NCBI GenBank assembly: GCA_030248065.1 | Contig: JASAMV010007765.1 | Coordinates: forward strand, 1 to 64,000 | Length of the DNA stretch: 64,000 nt | Origin: Rhynchonema sp. JSB1_4 | Lineage: Eukaryota; Nematoda; Chromadorea; Monhysterida; Xyalidae | Reading direction: 5' to 3' | In this document: in pieces, positions 13,173-26,078 of the stretch | How positions within the stretch are numbered: the stretch's first letter is position 1 | Layout: every line of letters starts with the position of its first letter | Notes under the pieces: model-generated | What the model was told of the DNA's origin: nothing | Databases searched by the model: none | Seen by the model: only the letters and a program-made list of their open reading frames with translations | Translations under genes and position numbers: made by a program

Positions 13173-16100
13173 ATGCCAAATGTGCAAAACAGCACCAGCG
13201 AAACACCGTCAGAGAAACAGGTTTGTTGTTTATTCGTACTTTTTACAAAATACATGATCTCGACACGCCATGTGCGTGACTTTTCTGACAATACCATTTT
13301 TCACGGAGCCGTACTTCCTTTTTGTCCACTTTACGTGTGAGCTGCTCATATCACTCATTTTTCACTGTTGTGAACGTCCTGTCGCTCTCATATATCCAGG
13401 TTGATGAATAAACACATCAAAATGCTATCGGATCTCCTAAGCCATTTATTTAATGGCACCTCTGAAATGTCATATCTTCCAACACTGCCATTCATTCGAT
13501 TGGGTAAACGGTAGTTGTTCCATGCAGCTTCTATGCACCTGCTAAGAGTCATGAGGCAGGTGCGAACAAACAAAGCTCTAAACCGCTTTGCCTTTGCTGA
13601 TCAGTCACTTACCGGGATGGTAATTTATGTATGTTATGTTTATATGCATGTTTCTACCACGCACGTGCTTTATACATTGGTCAGAACGGTGATGTTCAGT
13701 TTCAGCCGATAGCTTCAGCCGGCTATTTGCGTCACCGACTCAAATACGATAAATCGTCTAAAATGAGCGATGATGCACATGCTGAATCGACTGCGATGAA
13801 GGTACAATTCAATGACACTTCGAGCTCGGAGGACGCACCCACAGCCAATGGCAACAAAAGGGTTGCTGATGATGAACCGGGTCTGTGGATGATTGACGTG
13901 AGCGTAAAACAACATCTTGTATATTTTGCGATTGCGTGACGTAACCATACTCTTTCTCATCGTCTTTATACATCGCCATGAAACATCATCCATCCCTACT
14001 GCAGTACCTAGCGAGTCAGAGGTCGCCGAACTGAATCGTCAGCTCATCGATCTATTCTATGTGTTCGTTAGTGCAACGGCTGGATTTGTGTTCGGATTTG
14101 CGATTGAGAAAGGCCGAGGTCTGTTGTTTTTGGTTCCGCAACCCGTGCCTGTTAGTATTTGTGTTTAGTTCGGAATTTGGTGTCAGGCCCAGTCCTCTAT
14201 GTAGGTATTGATTTAAGCTCAGGGTCAGAACTTCTGATAAATACGACCGCAGTGCCCAAAAATACTTTTCTGGACTCGATCTTTTCTCAACATTCCAATG
14301 TGATGACTTCAGTGTACGAACCGCGCTTCATCCGACAACAGATGGTGTTCGAAAAGTTTCTGATGCTGAAAATGTTCCTGTCGGCCATGATTGCTGGTGA
14401 GTTCGGTTGGATCGGGTACGGGTAGTCAGTCAGCCAATGGTTTGTGTTCATAAAGCTAATCGATGAACAATCCGGCCTGACATCATACTGGTTTCAAAAT
14501 GAGATGCGCATGACCGTTTTGGTTGCCGATTTCTACCTGTTTTCGCTGGCAGGCGAAGTACCAGGTCACCATCAGTGTGAATGAGCCAGATGGCCATGTC
14601 TGTCACCCCAGAAACACACATTGCTTGGTCGTTTTGTTCTATTATCATGTCTTTGTTCCACTGTATTGCTGTAGGCATGTTTGTGTTGGCACTGCTGCAT
14701 TTGACGCCAATCAGAGCGATCCAGTGGCAAATTACCAACACGGTCAAAGGCACCATGTCGATTATGGACGGCAAAAATATTATTTCCCTAATCGTCGGTC
14801 CGTTTCTTCTCGGAATCGGCATGACGTTTAGTGGTGCGGTTAGTCAACGAATTATTGACGACAAGATTGGGAGAGTACGTAGTTGATTTTTTCAGTGCCC
14901 AGGTATGGTGTTCCCGCAGTTTGGCGCGGGCACGAAATATGCATGTTCGTTTTTATATTTGTTATTATTTTCAGTACTTTTCACCAAGATTGCCAATGCT
15001 TTGCTACATAATAACCGGTGTTTCCAGGGTGCACTTTAGTGGGCGCAATATTCGGTAATTTGATCTACGGACTTTGGCACGATCGTTTGTATGCGAAAGT
15101 ATTCCCCAAAAACAAACTCGCGTTGCCGTTTGCCAGGTTTGTCAAGGTATATTTGGTTCTGCTGTGGAAAACTTTTCTAAGCTTTTGTTCATATCACTTT
15201 GCAGATTGCCGGTGCGCAAACCGTACATGTACGTTGTGTGGACGTTGCCAATAATTGTGATCGTCGGTCTAGGTCTGGTCGGATTGGAACATCTGGTCCC
15301 TTGGAAAAGGGAACTCAAATACGACTCGAATGATGTGCAGGTTGTTAGCAACAATGCCAGTGTCAGTGCTGATTGGCTGAGCATGCACGCCTGGCCACCA
15401 CTTGCGTCGGGTGAGTATCAATAGAAGTCTTTACACTCCAACCTGTCATTTTCTATCACTATAAAGAATGTTCACCACATACTAATGGCGTAAGTGATCA
15501 TTGGCCGTTTATCAAAATATTCACTCGGGTATTTTGACTGTCTGGAGAGTTTCACTTATCAGACGGATGGATCACACCGGAATGTCCCAATGTATTTCAA
15601 TGAATACGCGTCTCTACACTCGACTAATGTTTCATGAGCTGTTGTCTAATTCGGTATTGCAGGTGCACTAATCGGAGCTCTCCAACTACCACTTGTCCTA
15701 TTCGGCCACACTCTCAGCGGCAGTGGTGCGTTCAATACCATTTGCGCACAGCTGATGCTCACGGAGGGGCTGAGGAAGAAATTCCCCTATTTGGGCAACA
15801 AACGAAAGTTCACTGTTGGAGCTTGGTGGCAGGTCGGTTGGCTGCATACACCCTAAATGGGAGATGATCGGGATACTGTAAGGAATATTCACTGTTCATC
15901 AGAACGTTTACGGCAGTATGATAACCAAAATGTCGCCAAAGAAAGTTTTGCTGCGTGGACAGCGGTTCACCATAATTGTGTGGCGTGCCGTATTGCGAAA
16001 ATGCAGGATCTCGCCATGTGCATGACTTTTCAGACACTATCATTTTTCCAAGCTACTTTTTTGTCCACTTTGCGTGTGAAGCGATTGAGCACAAAAATTT

Positions 16101-16681
16101 TGAATATGAATTATGAAAGTTTCACTGCATAAAGTGCCACCATAAAGAGAATAAACAGTGTACTGTAGCCCTGCCGTAAGCTGGATCTACTGTAAGAACA
16201 AATCCGCGCTGCTCAACGTGAAACAGTGCTTCCTAGAATTCACTTAGACATTCCACACAGGTCCTATTCGTGCTCGGTTCAACCGTTGGTGGTCTGATAT
16301 CGTCCTTGGCATCATCGAGTTGGGGCAGTGTGCCTGGTGTGCCCGTACATTACGCACTGATTGGAGGCGCGTTGATGTTGTTCGGGGCACGAATTGCGTG
16401 TGGATGCACCAGGTTGGCTGCAGCTTGTTCTCTTGGCTTAACCGAGGTTCAATTGAAGTTTAGACTTGCTTCCATTGGGTTCAACTTTTCAAAACCGATA
16501 AACCAAACTTGTGACCCTGACTACCCCTTCAAATACTTGTTTCAGCGGTCACGGTCTATCCGGCTCTTCGCTGTTATTCCTTGGCTCATTCATAGCCGTT
16601 CCCGCCATGTTTGCTGGTGGAATCGTAACCGCCTTTATCATGCAGGCAACTGGTCAATTGTACGCTATGGTGCCATCCTGA
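13173..16681 (+). CDS. YeeE/YedE-type sulfur-transport family membrane protein
   Basis: Polytopic membrane protein of the YeeE/YedE (Sulf_transp) family; bacterial members such as TsuA take up thiosulfate. Exons: 13173-13220, about 13706-13880, 14005-14118, 14313-14396, 14675-14838, 14896-14944, 15028-15136, 15205-15410, 15663-15832, 16261-16412, 16546-16681 (TGA); phases agree from 14005 onward. A hydrophilic N-terminus precedes the first membrane segment (FVFGFAIEKGR, then IRQQMVFEKFLMLK). Two half-repeats follow, each with a family cysteine motif: CPGMVFPQFGAGT in the first half and GCTSGHGLSGSS in the second. A hydrophilic loop (about 15300-15400) joins the halves. The many introns and flanking animal genes show a true nuclear gene, not bacterial contamination. 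Substrate is inferred from the family. The join between exons 2 and 3 is uncertain (the donor near 13880 is weak; 13897 is an alternative in another phase). Confidence 0.85.
14470..14640 (-). repeat. Dispersed repeat, copy 1
   Basis: On the minus strand this intronic stretch resembles 26519-26640 (+) and 62155-62290 (+). Shared blocks run in the same order: a CACTGATGGTGACCTGGT-like block, a run ending ACAG.TAGAAA, then GGGCAACCA.AAA. It is a non-coding repeat family. Confidence 0.6.
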
Positions 16682-16894
16682 TGTGATTAGATAGTCAATC
16701 TTGTAATTTTGCCCAATCGCGTTAAACGTGGTTGTGTTTATGTTTGTCAAACTCATAATCGCATATTGTAGAGTGACTGAAAAATACATTTTTTCGTGGT
16801 TTGTTTTCGTTTGTTTTGAAATCCGCGCGTTTCCTAACTTCATTGACCGACACATACAAAACAACGGCAATAAGAATAATTATGTACAAAATGC

Positions 16895-16900
16895 AATAAA
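16895..16900 (+). promoter_or_regulatory. Poly(A) signal of the YeeE-like gene
   Basis: AATAAA about 215 bp after the TGA at 16681, in an A/T-rich 3' UTR. Confidence 0.45.
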
Positions 16901-17142
16901 CTCAATAATTTAAGCTATAACAGAATCCAGTAGCTCACTCGAGGTATGACAGAATCGATAGCAAATATAGCCCGACATGGTTCACGGAATGTTGCAAGGA
17001 AAGAAACAAAATGCACGCACTTGAGAAAAAGTACATTAATAGGACCTGGGATAAAATGTCGCCACCAAATTGTATGAGACCGTGATATGAAACATTGTGA
17101 TCGGTTTTGTCTGGTCTGGTCCTGCGTGTTGGGGGGCGGTTG

Positions 17143-18885
17143 TTAAAGGGGCTCCGCCATATATACGCGACCGAAACCAATCTCAATGAAACTTGGCACC
17201 GTAAGTGGGCTTGGTCCAAAACACTCACGGCCAAGAAAATTTTTCCTCATATCAGCTCCCTGTCTGAGCCAGGAGGGCTAAAAGGTAAAAAATTTTGACC
17301 CTACCTCAGCACCTTGAAATTAAAATATCGATCTGTTTCGCATATTCTTTGAGTGCAGTTTGTTCACAAATTTTTCATAAACGCCTTGGGTCTAATTTAG
17401 AACCATATTCACTTTTTTGGCACTACCACAGCTCGCGCTATTTTGCCAAAACCACGGAAATTTTCGAAAAAAAATTTTCCGTTGTATTTTCCGGTCACAT
17501 AGAAAGCACACAGAGTTTTTATATAAGGTAGGCAAGAAAGCCCGTATATCATGCTATTCAGGCGATCAATGACTGATTTTCCACCGCTGATAAGTTTCGA
17601 GAAAAGCTCGCTCAACTGTGGTGAACCTCAACCTTTTTGCCATTTTCTGTGGATCCCAAGCACACTTCTATCTCATATTTTCCTATTTTAGTAACAATGT
17701 ACTGAGGTGATATATGGCACGCTAGATAGTAAAAACACAATCGTTGTTAATTATGTACAAATCTAGGTTGGTCCAGCTGCATCCTTGGAGGTAGAGCAAT
17801 AAATGAATTTTACACAAAATTCATAATTTTAGCAAATTTTCACTTCCGTCATATTTTTAGCCTATCTACAGTTGGGTAGGAATTGTGGCTTTTGCTGTCC
17901 GATGAAGCCCAAACGTTATTGTTGTTTATCGATCAAAATTCAAAATCATAGCTCTAACGTATCTTGAAAAAAATCGTGTTAATTGAGGTCCCTGCGTTGG
18001 ACTTGGAACTACAACCGGGCTTACAACAGGACAAGCGTCTGCGGTGCCTTCACTTAACATGAATTTTCTCAGGATACGTTAGAACTAGAATTTTGGATTT
18101 TGATCGATAAACAACAACAACGTTGGGGCTTTATCGGACAGCAAAGGCCACAAATCCGTCACAAATGTAGGTAGGCTAAAAATACGACGGAAGCGAAAAT
18201 TTGCTAAAATTATGAATTTTGTGTAAAACTCATTTATTGCTCGTACCTCCAAGGATGCAGCTGGACCAACCTAGATTTGCACATAATTAACAACAATTAT
18301 ATTTTTACTATCTAGCGTGCCATATATCACCTCGGTACATTGTTACTAAAATAGGAAAATATGAGACAGAAGTGTGCTTGGGATCCACAGAAAATGGCAA
18401 AAAAGTTGAGGTTCACCACAGTTGAGCGAGCTTTTGTCGAAACTTATCAGCGGTGAAAAATTAGTCATTGATCGCCTGAATAGCACGATATACGGGCTAT
18501 CTTGCCTACTTTATATAAAAGCTCTGTGTGCTTTCTATGTGACCGGAAAATACAACGGAAATTTTTTTTCGAAAATTTGCGTGGTTTTGGCAAAAAAGCG
18601 CGAGCTGTGGTAGTGCCAAAAAAGTGAATATGGTTCTAAATTAGACCCAAGGCGTTTATGAAAATTTGTGAACAAACTGCACACAAGGAATATGCGAAAC
18701 AGATCGATATTTTAATTTTAAGGTGCTGAGGTAGGGTCAAAATTTTTTACCTTTTAGCCCTCAGACAGGGAGCTGATATGGGAAAAAAATTTCTTGGCCG
18801 TGAGTGTTTTGGACCAAGCCCACTTACGGTGCCAAGTCTCATTGAGATTGGTTTCGGTCGCATATATATGGCGGAGACCCTTTAA
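17143..18885. repeat. Large foldback inverted repeat (arms about 830 bp)
   Basis: The left arm (about 17143-17976) is the reverse complement of the right arm (about 18061-18885), with a spacer of about 85 bp. The outer ends read GGG.CTCCGCCATATATACG at the left and CATATATATGGCGGAGACCC at the right; the inner ends pair around GATCGATAAACAACAA. Scattered substitutions show the arms have diverged somewhat. Open frames inside it (17107-17298, 18754-18948) are the same non-coding sequence read from each arm. The remaining intergenic DNA at 16682-19044 shows no gene. Confidence 0.88.
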
Positions 18886-19044
18886 TGTATCACGCACGCT
18901 GCGAATACCAGAAAGCCAGCAAAATCGATCACAAAATCTGAGGTGCATAAAAATGCCAAATCTGCTGTCCGATTGGATGTTTCACACAAGCTCAATGTTG
19001 ACCGTACCTATCATTGAAACATCACCAACCGGACAACGGAGCAC

Positions 19045-22000
19045 CTACTGACAGGCGGGCACGTGTTTTGTGTGGTCATCAAGCGTCACCCACAATCTGA
19101 TATCGTCAATGGCACAAGCACCCTGATGTTTGTTGTTGTGACCGTCGTTCGCACAAAGGAAACTCAGCTGCAATTGCTTAGCACTGTTGATGTTTCAGTG
19201 CCTAAACCGTGGCTCAAGAAACAAGTGGTTCCCAAATCCATCCTGGTATGACGTGAACACTGGAATAAAACTGTGTGTTCAGTCATATTCAGCCTTTGCC
19301 GTCACTCTTTGTTGCGATTTACGAATGCCACTAAAGTCGACCACTGTACAAGCCCTTTGCCATGTGAACAACCCTTGAAGCAAAAGACACGTGGCCTCGC
19401 ACCGCACCGATTATTGTCAAAAGTTTGATTTGCGTCTTTCCGCTTGTGTGCTTGACGTGAACTTTTACATTTCACAACCTGAGAACTTCTCGAAAGTATT
19501 CTGAAATACATCCCCCACCTGCTTCGTTCCCTCCGGACACCAGAACTGTCCATTCTGCCACCTGCCAATCGCCTTCACGAGCGGTATTCTCTCAATCGAC
19601 ACACATTTGTTGTCGCAACACGCGTCCATTGTCATGCCCTCTGTTGCCTGCAGATGATCTGCTTGCTTGACGACAAGAGTGAAACAATGACCCGCAACAA
19701 TTAAACTGATCTGTTCGATCCGGTCTTGCCTCTGGGTTACGTGACTTTTTGCACTGAAGATTTTTAAACAATTTTGCGTTGGTCTCACACCTAGGTACAT
19801 GCATCATTAAACCTAACGCATCGCTAAAATTACAAAGAGTCACGTGGCCAAGGGATCGATCATAATATTGCATACCGGGCGTATGCAGGGCGGGTATCAG
19901 ACAGAAAGCATCAACTTATGTGATGAAGACCATTGTTGGATTTGAAAGACACTCTCAACCAGCGCACCTGATAATGTCGGAAGGCGATAATCCTGTCGGC
20001 AGTCAATGCGGTCTGTGCGCTGATGGTTGACATCTGGCCGGGCATTAGGTACGTCACACCGTAGTGGTTGCCGTTGGCTAGTATGTATTGTCATACAAGG
20101 TGCGTTCAGTGATAAATTATGCTGAACCACAGGTGCAGGTGTATGTTGCTCTTGGTTGTCTCACACCCTTTTCCTACTCACCTTGTGCCCGGATGCCGGT
20201 CACCCGATTAGCGAATCGCCCGGTGGCCAGTGCAAACAGGACGCGTTCATTCTCCTTCACTTTGCTGCTCGGATGGGTCATGTCCGTTGGCTCGATGTCC
20301 TCGAAACCGTCGTGCGTTGCGACACGATACGAACATTTGGCTGAAACATCAAAATGGTTGCGTAAATGGACATGATAACAACGATGTGACACGGCCGACT
20401 TTGCGTGCTGCTGCTGCTTGTTCATGATAATTTTTGGACCTTTATAGATGAACCAGTTTAAATGTGTGGCGAACGATCCACATATAACACAACACTAAAA
20501 TTCAAGTCCCGACTTACGTCCCTCAAAGTCACACTCTACGCTGCGACATTCCCAAGCGGATGCCTTCGGTCTGCCAGGAGCAGTGAACGGTGCTGGTGTC
20601 GGTTTTTGAGTGGTGATAATCGTCGGCTCAGGATGATGTTCATGGTCATTGGGGCCAAATAATTCCGAGCTTTCGAATTCAGGCAAATGTCGGGGCTCAA
20701 ATGTCCGCGCTTCGACCACGGATGCAGATGTTGGTGGTGCGTGTGTGTCGGGTGGAGGGAATAGTGATGGTGACTGGGAAACGGGATGGGGCTGCCCGAA
20801 CAGGGATGGACCGACCGTAGTTGGGTGTGTGTTGTCGAATGACACCTGAATGGGACAGAGTCCGTACGCGCCGTAACATCGGTGCACATAAAATCCACAT
20901 TGCGTTCGTCAATAACAAATGGACGCAGTATAGTAAATTTCCAAATTCGCTGCCGCACAGTAAAATACGCCCCCTAGTTAATGTCAAGTTATAAACCCGA
21001 AAGCTAACCATGCGCGGTTTTGAAACATTGCGCGCAGCTGCCTGGCTGGCTGGCAAGCTGCGTGTGTGTTGGCTGTCCGAATGTTTCACAAGTTGATTTT
21101 CGGGTTTAGAACCTGACATTAACTATGGGGCGTACTTTACTGTGCGGCAGCGAATTTGGAAGTTTACTATAGTAAAAAAACTTTAAAAAGTCCAAAACGA
21201 AATAAGAAAAGAAATCGACCCAAACCGGTTCGACTGTGCGTTGGAATGTTTCAACAATCTCAGTCGGTTCCTGATAATCAGGTTCATAATATTCGGCCAT
21301 CAAATCATGCAAGCTCTGGTCCGGTTCATGACCGCCGTCCTCCGCTGTACCGAAATCGTACTGGTCCACTATACGTTCCTCGTCGTAATATTCGTCAATT
21401 ACATTGGGTGATACACCGGCTGCAGACAGGGAGTTGGATAGAAGGGAAGAGGAATTTAGTTGAAGGTCGGAGAAGAGAAATTGTTCTGTGTATCTTTCAT
21501 TGTTCTTATATTTTGTAACGCATCGTGAAAATATCTCATCCTGTTATTGAGAAAAGCAAAACTTGTTATCATGCCCATTGGTGCTGTTGTATCCACCGAC
21601 GACGTGAAGCAAGAAAATAACAAGAATGGCACAAACGAAAGGGACACAAATCGGCCGTGTAAAACAGTTCGTCAAGCGCGACGATACCGTAACCGTCGGG
21701 GGAATCGGACCATTGGGTGACGAAGAATTGTAACTGAAAAGGAGTGAAGAAAGTGAGACCTCAGAAATGACAAGGCAAACAAATTACAATAAAAGGAACT
21801 CAAATTATAATCAAGTAAAACACAGTCAACATTTCACCCTGAACTCAGTGACGTCTGCCGGTATGACTACGGAGCGTTCGGTCACTTCGGGGTCGTGATA
21901 CACTAAGCGACAATATTGCGGTCTCGGTCGGTTTGAAACATCAATCACGCACACTGTCAATCGGGCACCCGGTGTAGACCACATTCTGAAGAAAGGTTAT

Positions 22001-24739
22001 TCCATCGAGAAAAATTGCACGAGTGGAAAATCTGGTATACTTAAAAAGGGAATATTTTCATATCCGTTTGTCAAGACCAAAATTAATATGATAGTAACCT
22101 GAACACAAAACATTCCTAACTTGAACTTGAGCATTCCCCTGTTCGCCTGACATCCAATTGGATCGCTCTTCATTATGGCTCGATTACCCCGACGCCCGGT
22201 CACCGTGACGAAATCACCATCTGAACAGACATATGGCACGTCATATCATGCAGGTTTCAGTCAGTTTTCGGTGTCAGGCCTCATCGGTGTGCACACAGCT
22301 GTTCAATTATTCTCCGAAAACGAAGCTCGAGTACATGAGACATTGATCACATGAGACGTCACGCAACCTGGACCTGGTGATGTTTCACAGACTGACACAC
22401 TAACTTGGCAGCAGATTCGATCCAGTCAGCATTTTCCAAGTCTGCACATTAGGATGTCCCATATGACGCAGCCATCGTCGCGCGCCCGTTTCCCAACGAC
22501 AATTCTGAAATATCAGCCAGCTAGGTACTTTCCTTGAAACATCAGGGGCACAAAGTAAGCCCAAACCTCGAACGTGGTGCACAACAGACTCATGTCATTC
22601 GGTATGTATTGGCCGAGTGCACCCGAGTTGTACCGTGTTGGTATTGTGCCCAAAACATCTGAAACTTGCGAATGATAAATGAGACATCATCTTGACAAGC
22701 GGAACCTGAAGTGAAAGAAAAATATATAAAATTTCACACGAACATCCCGTTTGTGAGCAGCCAGCAGTCAGTTCGGCATCAAAATGTATGTCATCCAGCA
22801 TCAACGCATTTCCACCGTGAATGTTCAGCGCTTGAAGGGCGACCTGGAGAAAGTGGAAAATTACTGAACGTTTCTTACAGAAAAGTGCGTAAAGCGTTGA
22901 AAAACAGAATAAATTTATTCTAGTTATCTGACCATAAACGGTCCTTGTTGTGGCGGCAGCTCAATACGACACCATCCAGTTACAGGCCATGCCCCATTGC
23001 ACACGTCAGGGTTTGAACTCCACAACTGGCGATGCGTTTGAGGTTCGAGCAGCAACACTTGCACTTTGGCCTCGTGTGTCAGCCAGTAGCTGCAATGGGA
23101 TGGGTGAAAGCCGATGTTAATGGTTGGTAGCAAGCTCGGTGATCGGATCGGATCTGCACGTGACTTCTTTGACATTGTGAAATGCCCTCATAATTTCGAT
23201 CACCGTAGAGGGTGTTAACGTAAAATGAACAACGTTGTTGATGTTTTGGGTTGTTCAGTTGTTCATTTTAGGTTGCGAAGAACTTTTACGCTTGTTGAGA
23301 TTTGTGGCATCATCACCAAGTTCGATACCGCTTTTGGTACAACGTGAAAGTACACACTACTCCGATTAGTGACGGCCGAGATTCAGATTGCAAAACATTG
23401 TGAAACATCACCGACTTGAACGCAATGCTGCCGCCGCGTTTCATGCACTTCAACGGTCGACTGTGCCAAATGGCCGTCTTCGCTTCGTGATCTCGATTGG
23501 TCGTGATTAGAGCTTGCTGCCCTGTCATAGAGGCTCATCTCATGCTTGTTTGCAAAATGTTAGGCTGATGGTGATGTCACACAGTTGACCATCCGAGATG
23601 CTAAAGACCGCACCTTTTCTGTGCGTGCGTCCGATTCCGTTCGGACCCAGGAAGTCCGGATACGTGCGATCGTTGATTTTCCTGGCCAAACGGAACGTCG
23701 TGTCACGGCCGATGGCTCGTTTCAGATCCTGACCCACAATCTCGAGGTTGCGCCAACCGCATTCCGAAAGTCTGCAAATCTGGCGCTGGTACGATGTTTG
23801 AAAGAATGGCCATCGTATATTTTGTTGAACATCTACACCATAAGCGCGCACAATCAATCAATTTATGTCTCTGTTGTCAGTTTCAGTCGTGTTGCCGCGT
23901 ATTGCGCGGTGCATAATCAAACCACTACTTTCGTCGGTGTGCCTACAGTCGTCGTGATCAACTAACACTTGACGTACCTCTCAAAATTACAGTCCAGTTC
24001 CTGCGCGAGTGCGATGACGTCGTTTTCATGGAATGCTGCAATTCGAAATGAACTGTGGTTTTTTTCATAACTGAAAAAGCGCTCAAAATTTTTCAACCAA
24101 CCTGGTCTCGAGTCCCTTTTGGCAATCACTAGTCCGAGATCTGTTTCCACATCCCCCGTTTGTGTGACAAAGCTGGCGGCTGGGGATTGGACGGGGACTG
24201 GGTCGTTGGGTCCAGACACAAAACTGCCTTGGTCATGTGGGGGTAGAATGAGCGACGGGTTTGATCGAGGATTGGGTGGTGGTGGGGGGTCAGGGGGTCC
24301 GAGGCCGAAAAAGCCACGACGTCGACGTGCGCCCACCGCGAAACAGCAATCACCTGTCAAATCAAGCATTACAGCGGAATTTTCCGACCTCCAAATCAAT
24401 CCCCTGTTTGCCTCCGGTTCCGACATAATCGACGGGCAGCTTACACGGAGTAACTGTGAGGACTAACCTCAGGTTAGGCTTAGGCCCACATTTGCATAGA
24501 TCTACCGAGTGCTGAGTAGTTCAAATGGCTTAGGCTAATGTCAAACTTCGAACCCTATCGTTATCACATGACACCGATGAGCATGATAACACCGGATCCG
24601 ATATACATCGGATTTCGAGACAATTTTTGCACGTTTGGCTATGGATGATAAGAAAGAAATTGTCAAGCTAACCAATCTGCCACATTGTAATCAGTGCAAT
24701 CAGTGCGAGCGCCTTCGTTCGCTGTGTGACCGCAGCCAT
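19045..24739 (-). CDS. Secreted multi-MAM-domain protein
   Basis: Minus-strand gene with three MAM domains (extracellular adhesion modules). A candidate signal-peptide exon starts at ATG 24739 (MAAVTQRTKALALIALIT). The exon ending at 24102 carries a proline-rich stretch. MAM1 (about 24040-22700) opens with LDCNFER and SECGWRNL and closes with NALMLDDIHFDAE. MAM2 (about 22560-21690) has NCRWETGARRW, then GRRGNRAIMKSDPIGC, and ends GYGIVALDELFYTADLC. An acidic Tyr-rich linker exon (about 21420-21235) and a Pro/His-rich exon (about 20856-20514) lead to MAM3, which opens ECRSVECDFEG, continues at about 20353-20169 (CSYRVATHDGFEDIE) and ends in the last exon 19122-19045 with GACAIDDIRLW and TAG. 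The N-terminal join is unresolved: ATG 24426 in the second exon is the alternative start. One MAM3 exon near 19200-19260 is unclear. Confidence 0.7.
20929..21171. mobile_element. Hairpin MITE, TATAGTAAATT family, copy 1
   Basis: 243-bp near-perfect palindrome with ends TATAGTAAATTTCCAAATTC and its complement GAATTTGGAAGTTTACTATA. It lies in an intron of the MAM gene. Other copies are at 29651-29876, 38825-39094 and 50888-51130. Confidence 0.88.
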
Positions 24740-26078
24740 CGTCGATGCTTAGCTGATGTTTCGCACGAACACAACGAGAACGTGTGCTCGCTGTTTTGCA
24801 ATAAATCACCGTGGGCGATTTCACTTAATTATCGAACGGTTGGGTTAGACGACCATGCAAAACGTTTTGAACGTAATAGTGACAGTGCGCTGCACTCTTG
24901 CCATCACCCGTGTCATACCAAGGCAGCTCTCGGCCAGTTATTTTTTCTTCAACTCATCTCCGAATCGTTTCAACGCAGTTCCAGTTCCCACTGAAAATTC
25001 AGCACCCGAAAGTATGTAACTATTTGGTGTCGGCCGGTTGATGTTATGTAATACGTCGGGTCATGGGCAAACAGGCAGACATACTGTACAGCCCTGCTGT
25101 AACTTATGCACCCATTGTTATTGCTGGCGCGTTCGCCCCGTGCATGCGCTGTGAAATCATGTCACAATGCAAGTGTGCACACAGATAAAGGTAATAGGTA
25201 GGGCACAGACATGATTTTTATCCCAAGGCGGATCTATACCTGCATCCATGCATGTACGTGAGATGTGCACCTGCTACAATTTTAGATTTCGCTCAAAATA
25301 TTCTTCATCTCAATTCTCAATATTCATACAACCCACGTACGTATGTCCGTTTGTGATTCACTTTACGGGAACTAGTACGGGTTGCGGTTCCGAGTTTCTG
25401 CCTTCAGGACCGATGGTAAAACAGACACCGTAACTGAAAGTCATGGCAAGTTTATGTTGCGTCATGCGCATAACTGTTACCCACCCAAATATGCGCAATC
25501 GCAGGTGGTGTCTTATCCATCCGCAACACACAGCTCTGGTGTTACTTTTTGCTGCTGCAGCCGCGTGCAAAATGAAATCGGCAAACATGTGTGCGGGCAA
25601 CAAACAACGAACTTGTCAGTCGAACAATGTTTGTCTAATTGAAGGTGTACCCATAAACGTTCAAAACAGGTCGACGCGCGACTAATTGGCCAAAAAATAC
25701 AACTCATTCACACGCATATGTGGTAGACCTCGGAAAGATATCTGCGCGGGAGCGAAACTATTATTCGTCACTCGTGCCTTTAGGATAGAATCCGGTAGAA
25801 TAATAGGATATTGCGTCACTGTCTCATGTCAACCTTGATCTTGATTAATTCACTTCAATATTGGTTATGCGATAATAAAATACCACACGTTGGTGTTAAT
25901 TCAACTAATTTCAAGTTCTAAAATAACTTCATTTCCGCGATAACAGTAACCTTTGGAGTATAAAATGGTTCGACAAGAGAAAAAAATGCACACAAACAAG
26001 TACCCGTAAACAGAAAGGCATGGAACAATGCACACAAACAGTAATAATGTACAATGAACACATCAATGATGTGAAATA
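24740..26078. other. Intergenic, no gene seen
   Basis: Between the MAM gene start and the PWWP gene stop. The open frame 24635-24994 (+) overlaps the candidate signal-peptide exon and looks accidental. Nothing else recognisable. Confidence 0.4.

Noticed and set aside
13173..16681. Bacterial contamination as the source of the YeeE-like gene
   Set aside because: The gene is interrupted by about ten spliceosomal introns and lies on continuous sequence with animal genes.
17107..18948. Two similar open frames on opposite strands
   Set aside because: They are the two arms of the foldback repeat; the shared peptide reflects DNA symmetry, not coding.
24635..24994. 119-residue Cys/His-rich open frame on the plus strand
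   Set aside because: No recognisable domain, no splice context, and it overlaps a better minus-strand signal-peptide candidate.
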